A stretch of DNA of 7,215 bases from CAZBWE01 sp964568985 (lineage in GTDB: Bacteria > Planctomycetota > Phycisphaerae > Sedimentisphaerales > Anaerobacaceae), in contig CAZMSP010000101.1 of assembly GCA_964568985.1 (NCBI GenBank), positions 1 through 7,215 of the forward strand, in the 5' to 3' direction. Positions 1 through 5,970 of the stretch are shown piece by piece; within the stretch, counting starts at the first letter, position 1; each line of letters begins with the position of its first letter. The notes beneath the pieces were generated by a model. The model saw only the letters and a program-made list of their open reading frames with translations, did not search any database and had not been told where the DNA came from. The position numbers were made by a program, and so were the translations under genes.

Positions 1-1
1 C

Positions 2-778
2 GAAGCCCTGATAGCTGCGGATGTTGATATTATCGTAGTCGATACAGCTCACGGCCATTCCCAAAACGTCATTGATACCGTCAAGAAAATCAAAGGTGAC
101 TATGATATCGATGTCATCGCAGGCAATATCGCAACTGCCGAAGCTGCCGAAGATTTGATAGCCGCCGGCGCAGATGCGGTGAAGGTCGGCATCGGCCCAG
201 GTGCAATTTGTACCACCAGAATAATTTCCGGTGTAGGAGTGCCTCAAATATCTGCGATAATGAATTGTGTCGAGGTGGCGCAGAAAAATAATGTTCCCGT
301 TATTGCCGATGGTGGAATAACGCAGTCCGGGGATATAACCAAGGCAATTGCAGCAGGGGCTTCGAGCGTAATGATAGGTTCGTTGTTTGCGGGTCTAAAA
401 GAAAGCCCGGGCCAATTGGTTATCTATAAAGGCAGACAGTTCAAGGAATACAGAGGTATGGGGTCTTTGGGGGCGATGGTCAAAGGTTCAGCGGAAAGAT
501 ATGGGCAACAAAGCTCGGCTGAGCAAAACAAGCTTGTGCCTGAAGGCGTAGAAGGACGGGTACCGTACCGTGGAACGCTCGGTGACTTTATCTATCAGCT
601 CGTTGGCGGATTGCGAGCCGGTATGGGCTACTGCGGGGCACGAAATATCGAAGAGTTAAGGAAGAACAGCCGGTTCGTTTGCATAAGCCCTGCATCAGTT
701 ACTGAGTCGCATCCGCACGATATACAGATAACCAAGGAAGCGCCTAACTATTCGGCAGCCGTGCCTTTTGAAGATTAA
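2..778 (+). CDS. guaB: IMP dehydrogenase, C-terminal part (5' end outside window)
   Basis: This enzyme oxidises IMP to XMP with NAD+, the committed step of GMP synthesis in the cytoplasm. The reading frame is open from base 2, so the gene enters from the left; 258 residues are visible of the usual ~490. Visible in order are the barrel strand VVDTAHGHS, the catalytic loop GPGAICTTR with its nucleophilic Cys codon at 209-211, the IMP phosphate-binding stretch ADGGI followed by GASSVMIGSLFAG, the YRGMGSLGAM segment, the mobile flap with the Arg-Tyr pair in SAERYGQ and the LVPEGVEGRVPY segment, and the C-terminal ESHPHDIQITKEAPNYS. The catalytic loop has Ala where many bacterial enzymes have Ser before Ile-Cys, a tolerated variant. 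Internal TTG or ATG codons are not starts, because homology continues upstream of them. guaA follows after 48 nt with no visible terminator, as expected for a guaBA operon. Confidence 0.97.
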   Translation, partial: EALIAADVDIIVVDTAHGHSQNVIDTVKKIKGDYDIDVIAGNIATAEAAEDLIAAGADAVKVGIGPGAICTTRIISGVGVPQISAIMNCVEVAQKNNVPVIADGGITQSGDITKAIAAGASSVMIGSLFAGLKESPGQLVIYKGRQFKEYRGMGSLGAMVKGSAERYGQQSSAEQNKLVPEGVEGRVPYRGTLGDFIYQLVGGLRAGMGYCGARNIEELRKNSRFVCISPASVTESHPHDIQITKEAPNYSAAVPFED

Positions 779-798
779 TCTGCGACTGGCTTCGAATA

Positions 799-821
799 AC
801 GGGACACAAGCGACGGGACAC
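799..821 (+). repeat. Short tandem-like repeat in the guaB-guaA gap
   Basis: The nine bases ACGGGACAC occur at 799-807 and again at 813-821, offset by 14 nt, just before the guaA start at 827. The second copy occupies the position where a Shine-Dalgarno sequence would lie. The repetition is seen directly. Any role, for example as a duplicated weak ribosome-binding region, is inference, and chance cannot be excluded for so short a unit. Confidence 0.5.
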
Positions 822-826
822 GAATT

Positions 827-2368
827 ATGAGTAGTGAGATTATAGCTATTCTGGATTTTGGCAGTCAGTATTGCCAGTTGATAGCGAGGCGCGTCCGTGA
901 GCACAATGTATTTTCGCAGATTTTTCGCTCTGATATAACGGCACAGCAGCTGTCGAAATTACCACTCAAAGGATTGATACTTTCAGGCGGGCCTGCAAGT
1001 GTCTATGACAAAAATGCCCCAAGGTGCGATAAAAGAATCTTTGAGCTGGGTGTGCCCATTCTGGGTATCTGTTATGGAATGCAGCTCGGCTGTCAAATTT
1101 TAGGCGCGGAAATTATGCCTGCCCAAAGATGTGAGTATGGCAGAACAAATCTATCAATTCTGGATAAAACTGACTTATTTGCAAATATGCCTGACTCAAC
1201 AACCGTCTGGGCAAGTCACGGCGACCAGGTTGGCAAATTAAGCAATGATTTTGTCAGATTGGCTGCCACGGCAACCTGCCCTTATGCTGCAGTAAGGCAT
1301 AAAAAAAAGAAGTTCTTTGGCGTTCAATTCCATCCGGAGGTTGCACATACTCCCAAAGGTTCGCTAATCTTGAAAAATTTTCTGTATGATATTTGTGGCT
1401 GCAGCGGTGACTGGAGGATAAGCGACTTTGTCAGCGAAAGTGTCGAAGCAATTCGCAAAAAAGTCGGTGATGCTACAGTGATATGTGGCCTGAGCGGCGG
1501 GGTGGATTCTTCAGTAACTGCTTCTTTGGTTCATAAAGCGATAGGTGAGCAGCTTGTATGTATATTCGTTGATAATGGCCTTTTGCGAAGAAACGAATGC
1601 GCAGAGGTCGAGTCAACTTTTCGAGACCATTTTCATATAGACCTGCGGGTCGTGGACTGGTCTGAGCAGTTTCTATCCGCTCTGGCGGGTGTAACGGAAC
1701 CGCAGCAAAAACGCAGGATAATCGGCGCAGAGTTTATCAAGGCCTTCAAATCCGAGTCCTCCAGGATTTCCAATGCGAAGTTTCTTGCTCAGGGGACACT
1801 TTATCCTGATGTTATCGAGTCAGGTGCGAGAGACGGCAATTTAGCGGCGAATATAAAAATCCATCACAATGTAGGTGGGCTACCGGCTGAGCTTGGCTTT
1901 GAGCTCATCGAGCCGTTGCGGGATTTGTTCAAAGATGAGATTCGCCTTGTCGGCGAATATCTGGGATTGCCGGAGGATATCGTCTGGCGGCATCCTTTTC
2001 CAGGACCAGGACTGGCAGTGAGAATCATCGGAGAAGTTACTCAGGAAAAACTGCAAATCCTGCGGGCGACTGACGAAATTTTGATAGATGAGATAAAATC
2101 AGCAGGGCTGTATAGAAAAATCTCACAGGCCCTGGCGGTACTGATACCTGTCTCAACAGTCGGAGTGATGGGCGATGAGCGAAGTTATGAAAACGTTATT
2201 GCTATCAGGGCAGTGGAGACTCCCGACTTTATGACTGCTGATTTCTCGCAGATTCCCTACGAGGTGCTTGGTGTGATATCCAGCAGAATCATAAATGAGG
2301 TTCGTGGTGTCAACCGTGTTGTTTATGACGTCTCCAGCAAGCCGCCGGCGACAATCGAATGGGAATAG
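827..2368 (+). CDS. guaA: GMP synthase (glutamine-hydrolysing)
   Basis: This enzyme converts XMP to GMP using ATP and ammonia released from glutamine, the step after IMP dehydrogenase. It is complete at 513 residues, close to the usual ~515-525. The N-terminal class I glutamine amidotransferase domain (about 1-190) has nucleophile Cys82 in GVPILGICYGMQ and the catalytic pair His169/Glu171 in FHPEV. The ATP-pyrophosphatase domain has its P-loop SGGVDSS at 223-229 and QGTLYPDVIES at 321-331. The C-terminal dimerisation domain carries HPFPGPGLAVRIIGE and ends in the family signature KPPATIEWE. The ATG start gives the standard N-terminus (IAILDFGSQYCQLIARRVRE). Upstream there is only a weak purine stretch, GGGACACGA, so translation may be coupled to or helped by guaB upstream. 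All key catalytic residues are present and nothing suggests a defect. Confidence 0.98.
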   Translation: MSSEIIAILDFGSQYCQLIARRVREHNVFSQIFRSDITAQQLSKLPLKGLILSGGPASVYDKNAPRCDKRIFELGVPILGICYGMQLGCQILGAEIMPAQRCEYGRTNLSILDKTDLFANMPDSTTVWASHGDQVGKLSNDFVRLAATATCPYAAVRHKKKKFFGVQFHPEVAHTPKGSLILKNFLYDICGCSGDWRISDFVSESVEAIRKKVGDATVICGLSGGVDSSVTASLVHKAIGEQLVCIFVDNGLLRRNECAEVESTFRDHFHIDLRVVDWSEQFLSALAGVTEPQQKRRIIGAEFIKAFKSESSRISNAKFLAQGTLYPDVIESGARDGNLAANIKIHHNVGGLPAELGFELIEPLRDLFKDEIRLVGEYLGLPEDIVWRHPFPGPGLAVRIIGEVTQEKLQILRATDEILIDEIKSAGLYRKISQALAVLIPVSTVGVMGDERSYENVIAIRAVETPDFMTADFSQIPYEVLGVISSRIINEVRGVNRVVYDVSSKPPATIEWE

Positions 2369-2382
2369 TTTTGTAATGCGTT

Positions 2383-2389
2383 AGGGGAG
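2383..2389 (+). promoter_or_regulatory. Shine-Dalgarno of the PAP2 gene
   Basis: AGGGGAG lies 10 nt before the ATG at 2400. It fixes the start that gives a complete signal peptide, and it is clearly stronger than the sequence in front of guaA. Confidence 0.65.
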
Positions 2390-2399
2390 AAAATCTTAA

Positions 2400-3329
2400 A
2401 TGGATAAATTTTACCGGAATGGATTCTGGCCTTTGTCTATTTTCTTTATTATTTTCTGTTCAAATCTTGTCAGGGCGCAATTACAAGCATCTGAGACACT
2501 CGTTACCGAGGATGCAAATAGCTCAAGCATATTAACTACCACTCAGTCCGAAGCGGATGCTTCGATTCAACCAGAAAGACCTAATGATTCTAACCAGATA
2601 GAGGTTCCATCGAACAAATGTCTATGGTGGCAGTCGTTCAAGGCTGATTTAGCCAAGTTTCCGGATAGGTTCATTGAAGATTCTAAATATACGTTTCTAA
2701 GAACTGATAATATAACAGCCCTGCTATTGGCAGGCGGCGCAAGTATCGCTATGCACAACACCTATGCTGATGATAATATCCGTGGAAATTGCCGGAGGCA
2801 CCGTGTCTTTTCCGGATTTGCTGATGAGAGTTTTAATGTAATCGGCTCACCGGTGTCGCATTTTTCAGCAACTGCTGTTTGGTATGCGCTCGCTGCAGAA
2901 AATCAGGACGAATTAGATAAAAAGCGGGCCTTGACAATGATGACCGCGCTTTCCATAAATGGGGCGGTAACGTTCGGGCTGAAAGTAATCAGAGACAACG
3001 AGACCCCCAACGGCAAAAATTGGGCTTGGCCAAGTGGTCATACTTCCAGCTCTTTTACTGTTGCCTCTGTCCTCGACGAGTTTTACGGGCCAAAGGTAGG
3101 TATTCCTGCGTATATATTAGCATCTGTTGTGGCTTATCGAATGATGGATGCCGGTGACCACTGGGCGAGTGATTGCGTATTTGGCGCAACTCTTGGCTGG
3201 GTTGTCGGCCACAGCGTTGCGGGCAAATATAAACGGCTCGAAATTGCCGGCTTTGAGGTACTACCTTATATGGCTCCCACCAAAAATGATAATGCTGCTA
3301 TGGGCATCAGTTTGGTAAAGCAATTCTGA
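2400..3329 (+). CDS. Exported PAP2-family phosphatase
   Basis: This is a 309-residue member of the PAP2 (type 2 phosphatidic acid phosphatase) superfamily; members remove phosphate from lipids or isoprenoid pyrophosphates, and the substrate here cannot be told. Residues 1-26 form a signal peptide with a hydrophobic core (PLSIFFIIFCSNL) and a likely cut after VRA. A Ser/Thr/Glu-rich linker runs to about 70. Hydrophobic segments follow near 104-119, 154-165, 178-197, 232-249 and 256-274. Catalytic motifs are PSGHTSSSF (His214) and DHWASD (His254, Asp258). The first motif reads KVIRDNETP (195-203), with Thr where the consensus KX6RP has Arg, and Arg247 lies seven rather than six residues before His254. 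A good Shine-Dalgarno AGGGGAG (2383-2389) precedes the ATG. guaA ends 31 nt upstream, so co-transcription is likely. The short tail ending MGISLVKQF follows the last hydrophobic segment. Confidence 0.85.
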   Translation: MDKFYRNGFWPLSIFFIIFCSNLVRAQLQASETLVTEDANSSSILTTTQSEADASIQPERPNDSNQIEVPSNKCLWWQSFKADLAKFPDRFIEDSKYTFLRTDNITALLLAGGASIAMHNTYADDNIRGNCRRHRVFSGFADESFNVIGSPVSHFSATAVWYALAAENQDELDKKRALTMMTALSINGAVTFGLKVIRDNETPNGKNWAWPSGHTSSSFTVASVLDEFYGPKVGIPAYILASVVAYRMMDAGDHWASDCVFGATLGWVVGHSVAGKYKRLEIAGFEVLPYMAPTKNDNAAMGISLVKQF

Positions 3330-3359
3330 TTATGTTATGTAGAAACCTTGTGCACAGAG

Positions 3360-3473
3360 TCATTGCGAGTCTGCCGAAGGTCCACCGCAGGCGGATGGCA
3401 ATTCCCAAGACTTGCAGCGTTTTAGATTGCTTCACGGAGTGTATCCTCAAGCGGGGCAAAGGGCTCGCAATGA
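3360..3473. repeat. Palindromic intergenic element with ATTGCGAG/CTCGCAAT ends
   Basis: A 114-bp element is bounded by perfect 10-bp inverted ends, TCATTGCGAG (3360-3369) and CTCGCAATGA (3464-3473). Inside are a small hairpin CCGC-AG-GCGG (3385-3394) and a second inverted pair GCAAT (3398-3402) / ATTGC (3426-3430). From general knowledge, sequences of the form ATTGCGAG...GGCAAT...ATTGCTTC...CTCGCAAT are dispersed intergenic repeats in many environmental bacteria. Its mobility, if any, would depend on enzymes encoded elsewhere, since it has no coding capacity. It lies 30 nt after the PAP2 stop and could fold in the transcript, but there is no T-run for a classical terminator. An ORF crossing it on the minus strand is not credible. 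Confidence 0.75.
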
Positions 3474-3495
3474 TTGGCGTATGAGATAAAATATT

Positions 3496-3524
3496 TTGAA
3501 AATTTGTTCTATTCACGATAGACT
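3496..3524 (+). promoter_or_regulatory. Candidate sigma70-type promoter of the aminotransferase gene
   Basis: TTGAAA (3496-3501, five of six matches to TTGACA) is followed after 17 nt by TAGACT (3519-3524, four of six to TATAAT, keeping the key first, second and last bases). Transcription would start near 3531 and give a leader of about 40 nt that contains the G8 tract. It is placed sensibly between the palindromic element and the gene. It is a consensus match only; no direct evidence is available. Confidence 0.4.
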
Positions 3525-3536
3525 ATCCGATTGTAT

Positions 3537-3544
3537 GGGGGGGG
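3537..3544 (+). repeat. G8 homopolymer in the leader of the aminotransferase gene
   Basis: Eight consecutive G residues lie 28-35 nt before the ATG at 3572, downstream of the candidate promoter and upstream of the AGGGAAAG Shine-Dalgarno (3561-3568). Such tracts are prone to slippage. In the 5' leader this would alter leader length rather than reading frame. It may equally be a fixed sequence or a place of sequencing error. Confidence 0.6.
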
Positions 3545-3571
3545 AACCTTTTTGAATTTAAGGGAAAGATT

Positions 3572-4798
3572 ATGGTAGAATTTAAGATTGAGCCGGCAGA
3601 GAGAATAAAGCGTTTGCCGCCCTATTTATTCGGGCGTTTAAACGCACTAAAACTTGCCAAGCGCCAGCAAGGTGCGGACATTATCGATTTGGGGATGGGC
3701 AATCCTTCCGATAGTGCTCCTCAAATCGTGATTGATAAACTCTGCGAGGCAGCCCAGGACCCTCGCAACCATCGGTATAGTGCGTCAAAAGGTATTAAGG
3801 GCCTGCGGAAGGAAATCGTCAAAAAATACGAGCAAAAATGGAACGTACAGCTCGATTGGGAGACAGAAGTGCTGGCCTGCATCGGCTCGAAGGAAGGCTT
3901 TAGCCACCTGTGCCTGGCGATGTTAGGTCCGGGCGATACTGCCATTGTGCCTGACCCGGCTTTTCCGATTCACAATTACGGCGTCGCATTAGCCGGCGCC
4001 AATGTAATATCGGTTCCTCTTGGCGGTGATGAAAAATTCATCGACAATATCGCAATGGTCTGTGAGAATCTTTATCCCAGGCCGAAATTATTGATTCTCA
4101 ATTACCCGCATAATCCGACCGCAATGACGGTTGACGAGGGATTTTTTGAGCCGGTCGTAGCTCTGGCAAGGCGGTTCGGAATAGCGGTCATTCACGATTT
4201 TGCTTACGGCGAGACCTGCTTTGACGGCTACAAAGCGCCGAGCTTTCTTTCGGTCAAGGGTGCAAAGGATGTCGGTGTCGAGTTCACTACTTTGAGTAAG
4301 CCCTATAATATGGCAGGTTTTCGTATTGGCTTTGCAGCTGGCAATAAGGATATGCTCGATTACCTTGCGACTATAAAGGGCTATTACGACTACGGTATAT
4401 TCCAGGCCTTGCAAATTGCCGGCATCATTGCCCTGCGAAATTGTGATGCCGATATTGTCGCCCAGAATGAAAAATACCGTTCACGCCGGGACGTGGTCTG
4501 TGATGGCCTTACAAGAATCGGCTGGCAGGTCGAAAAACCACGGGCCTCAATGTTCGTGTGGGCAAAGGTGTCCGATGAGCATTTGAGAGGCAAGGGAACT
4601 ATCGATTATGCGATGGACCTGATGGAGCACGCCGAGGTCGCAATAGCGCCAGGCAGGGCCTTCGGAGAGAACGGTGAAAATTATATGCGGATTGCCTTGG
4701 TGGAAAACGAGCAGCGTCTTCGCCAGGCCGTGCGCAACATCAGCCGATTCACTCAGGAAAAACCCATAAGAAAAACAAAGACAGGCAAGGAAAGTTAA
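3572..4798 (+). CDS. alaC: AlaC-type alanine-synthesising aminotransferase
   Basis: This is a PLP-dependent fold-type I aminotransferase of 408 residues (E. coli AlaC is about 412). The family moves the amino group of glutamate to pyruvate, giving alanine, in the cytoplasm. Resemblance to AlaC runs the full length: RIKRLPPYLF at the start, DLGMGNPSD, HRYSASKGI, GSKEGFSHL, NPTAMTV, VIHDFAYGE, EFTTLSKPYNMAGFRIGF, RASMFVWAK and the AIAPGRAFGENGENYMRIAL end. Expected cofactor and substrate residues are visible: Asn181, Asp209, Tyr212, Schiff-base Lys243, Arg251 and Arg373. LL-diaminopimelate aminotransferase (DapL) is the nearest alternative, but the MGNP and YSASKG segments fit AlaC better. The start is set by AGGGAAAG just upstream and by homology of the N-terminus. 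It is a single-gene unit between two palindromic elements and faces a convergent gene. No alanine or lysine pathway neighbour is present. Confidence 0.9.
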   Translation: MVEFKIEPAERIKRLPPYLFGRLNALKLAKRQQGADIIDLGMGNPSDSAPQIVIDKLCEAAQDPRNHRYSASKGIKGLRKEIVKKYEQKWNVQLDWETEVLACIGSKEGFSHLCLAMLGPGDTAIVPDPAFPIHNYGVALAGANVISVPLGGDEKFIDNIAMVCENLYPRPKLLILNYPHNPTAMTVDEGFFEPVVALARRFGIAVIHDFAYGETCFDGYKAPSFLSVKGAKDVGVEFTTLSKPYNMAGFRIGFAAGNKDMLDYLATIKGYYDYGIFQALQIAGIIALRNCDADIVAQNEKYRSRRDVVCDGLTRIGWQVEKPRASMFVWAKVSDEHLRGKGTIDYAMDLMEHAEVAIAPGRAFGENGENYMRIALVENEQRLRQAVRNISRFTQEKPIRKTKTGKES

Positions 4799-4837
4799 AC
4801 ATACCCCCTTGTTTGATTGCTTCAATCACAGCTATTT

Positions 4838-4938
4838 AGCCCCGCGTTTGTCCGTCGCCTGCCTGCCGTTCGTTTGGCGGGTCTTTTTGGCGGACTTGTC
4901 CGTCGAACTCTTGGCGAAGGTGGATTTTACGCGGGGTT
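4838..4938. repeat. Structured palindromic element, possible bidirectional terminator
   Basis: The outer stem CCCCGCGT (4840-4847) / ACGCGGGG (4929-4936) is perfect over 8 bp and is followed by TTTT on the + strand. Inside, TCGCC (4855-4859) can pair with GGCGA (4913-4917), CCTGCC (4862-4867) with GGCGGG (4876-4881, one G-T pair), and GGCGGA (4889-4894) with TCCGTC (4899-4904, one G-T pair). The same 4899-4904 can alternatively pair with GGTGGA (4919-4924) using wobbles. A direct repeat TTGTCCGTCG occurs at 4848-4857 and 4896-4905. The element lies between convergent genes: it starts 40 nt after the aminotransferase stop and reaches the stop of the gene at 4939. It may therefore end transcription in both directions, or be a dispersed repeat that landed there. 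A smaller hairpin TGATTG-CTT-CAATCA (4814-4828) precedes it. Confidence 0.65.
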
Positions 4939-5205
4939 TTATTCGAATCTATAGCCGCAGGTATCAGCTGTGATAAACTCGGATTCGGTTCGAGGGTATT
5001 TTCTACAGTTTAACGGGCGGATGTCGTAAATAGTACAAAAAGCTTTTCCTTCCGCATCGAATTTTAGGAAGGGACATACGTTCGGCAGCTTACAGCACGC
5101 ACCGCAATTGATACACTTACCCTTGCGGCTTTTAGATACCGGCAAAAATGCGGTGATGCTCCTTTTTGTTTTGGCAGACCATGTATTTTTTATTTCAGTA
5201 CTCAT
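4939..5205 (-). CDS. Small CxxCxxCC (YkgJ-type) cysteine-cluster protein
   Basis: This 88-residue protein matches the zinc- or iron-cluster-like CxxCxxCC family (YkgJ / UPF0153), whose biochemical role is not firmly known. Eight cysteines are present: 31, 34, 37 and 38 in CINCGACC, then 44 in VCPF, 57 in FCTIYDIRP, 67 in NCRKYP and 83 in DTCGYRF. The order CxxCxxCC, then C-P, C-x-IYDxRPxxCRxYP and a final C matches the family layout, and this spacing suggests metal binding. The first 30 residues are basic and unremarkable, with no signal peptide or membrane segment. The ATG is the first start after an in-frame TAG 10 codons upstream, and the ribosome-binding sequence is weak. It lies downstream of a small membrane protein gene, from which a hairpin at 5245-5266 may separate it, and it converges on the aminotransferase gene. 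Confidence 0.8.
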   Translation of the reverse strand: MSTEIKNTWSAKTKRSITAFLPVSKSRKGKCINCGACCKLPNVCPFLKFDAEGKAFCTIYDIRPLNCRKYPRTESEFITADTCGYRFE

Positions 5206-5244
5206 AGGCCCAAGCTGTCCGGATACAGCAAACTAAATTCGTAT

Positions 5245-5266
5245 GGCTGAGTATTTGGTCTCAGCC
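5245..5266 (-). terminator. Hairpin between two minus-strand genes, terminator-like
   Basis: GGCTGAG (5245-5251) and CTCAGCC (5260-5266) form a perfect 7-bp stem with an 8-nt loop. The hairpin lies 51 nt after the stop of the membrane protein gene and 39 nt before the start of the cysteine-cluster gene. No real T-run follows in either direction, so an intrinsic terminator is uncertain. It could also be an operator-like inverted repeat for the downstream gene. Confidence 0.4.
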
Positions 5267-5317
5267 CTTAGAAAACTCGTTGAACTTTATTAGCTTTGTT
5301 GGCGTTTCAGGATTTTA

Positions 5318-5698
5318 CTATTGTCTCTGCGACAAAGCAGCTAAGCCCGCCCCCAAAAAACCGAAGAAGAACGCTAACACTAAGACTATTAGTCCAATCA
5401 GCGTTAGGATTCCCATAATGATAAAATAGGTTTTTAGCTTGGAAAGGGCTATTGCCAAGGCCGCTTTGCTATCAGTTTCGTAGGCCTGCCCTACAGCGTT
5501 AGCGGACTGGAACAATAAAATGCCGGTCCATATAGGCAGCCACGCTATGATGATTCCAAAGATGGTTAATACCTGCATCGCTCCGCCGATGATTGACAGA
5601 ACACCGACTAATTTCATCCAGCCTCTGCAGGTATACAGAGGAAAACTTAATTCTCTGATGCTTATGCTACCTGCCTGAACATCTGTTTCACCGTTCAT
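5318..5698 (-). CDS. Small membrane protein resembling DUF5362
   Basis: This 126-residue protein has no assigned function. A soluble N-terminus of about 26 residues leads into GWMKLVGVLSIIGG. Hydrophobic segments lie near 28-45, 46-64 (FGIIIAWLPIWTGILLF) and 92-120 (YFIIMGILTLIGLIVLVLAF, then a Gly-rich helix end). Between them a helix of about 25 residues reads QSANAVGQAYETDSKAALAIALSKLK. The order GWMK, IIGG, AWLPIW, GILLFQ-A is how I remember DUF5362-type proteins, so the family name is a recollection rather than a search result. A strong Shine-Dalgarno AAAGGAG (complement of 5705-5711) lies 6 nt before the ATG, which supports a genuinely expressed gene. The nearest upstream gene in the same direction is about 270 nt away, so it probably has its own promoter in the AT-rich region around 5750-5790. 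Confidence 0.75.
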   Translation of the reverse strand: MNGETDVQAGSISIRELSFPLYTCRGWMKLVGVLSIIGGAMQVLTIFGIIIAWLPIWTGILLFQSANAVGQAYETDSKAALAIALSKLKTYFIIMGILTLIGLIVLVLAFFFGFLGAGLAALSQRQ

Positions 5699-5704
5699 AA
5701 ATGA

Positions 5705-5711
5705 CTCCTTT
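5705..5711 (-). promoter_or_regulatory. Strong Shine-Dalgarno of the DUF5362-like gene
   Basis: CTCCTTT on the + strand reads AAAGGAG on the coding strand, 6 nt before the ATG at 5698. It is the best ribosome-binding sequence in the window and fixes the start codon. Confidence 0.75.
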
Positions 5712-5970
5712 CGTATCTCTTAATCTTTTGAGACTTAAAGGAAAAACTTATTTTTGTTATATAATTACTACTCGCCTTAAATCAGCAACTGAATGTTAAG
5801 TATATAAGCATAGAATAACCGAAGTTGAATAAAAGCCAAGCAGAAAATATGGATTTTCCCCGCACCAATTGTCCTCCACAGGACGCCTATCAGCGGTAAA
5901 TCGAGAGTTTTTATTTGATAGTCAGAGAGGAATCTGTGGTTCTACCTCAATTAGTGCAGGGCGAGTGACT
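5712..5970. other. Intergenic stretch without a recognisable gene
   Basis: No convincing coding frame is seen on either strand. It holds an AT-rich block with TATATAAT at 5758-5765, which reads as a -10-like TATAAC on the minus strand toward the DUF5362-like gene but has no good -35 partner. It also holds a small perfect hairpin GTCCT-CCAC-AGGAC (5871-5884). A 16-codon ATG frame at 5849-5899 (+) has no ribosome-binding site and is not called. The stretch separates the GroES-like remnant from the membrane protein gene. Confidence 0.5.

Noticed and set aside
155..778. Separate short gene starting with TTG at 155
   Set aside because: IMP dehydrogenase homology continues in the same frame to base 2, so the TTG is an internal Leu codon.
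3307..3516. Minus-strand open frame of 69 codons between PAP2 and alaC
   Set aside because: Most of it is the palindromic repeat at 3360-3473 read as protein, so it is an artefact of the repeat.
4088..4414. Minus-strand open frame of 108 codons inside the aminotransferase gene
   Set aside because: It is antisense to the catalytic core of a full-length conserved aminotransferase and its product has no family resemblance.
4838..4938. tRNA-like gene, suggested by the outer stem plus internal hairpins
   Set aside because: The stems do not have tRNA spacing, no anticodon or T-loop sequence is recognisable, and the outer stem is 8 bp of a repeat-like palindrome.
5756..5788. Promoter for the DUF5362-like gene on the minus strand
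   Set aside because: A -10-like TATAAC is present (complement of 5756-5761), but the best -35-like element TTGCTG (complement of 5783-5788) is 21 nt away. The pair is too weak to list as a feature.
5849..5899. 16-codon + strand frame starting ATGGATTTTCCC
   Set aside because: It has no Shine-Dalgarno sequence, no family resemblance, and a length expected by chance.
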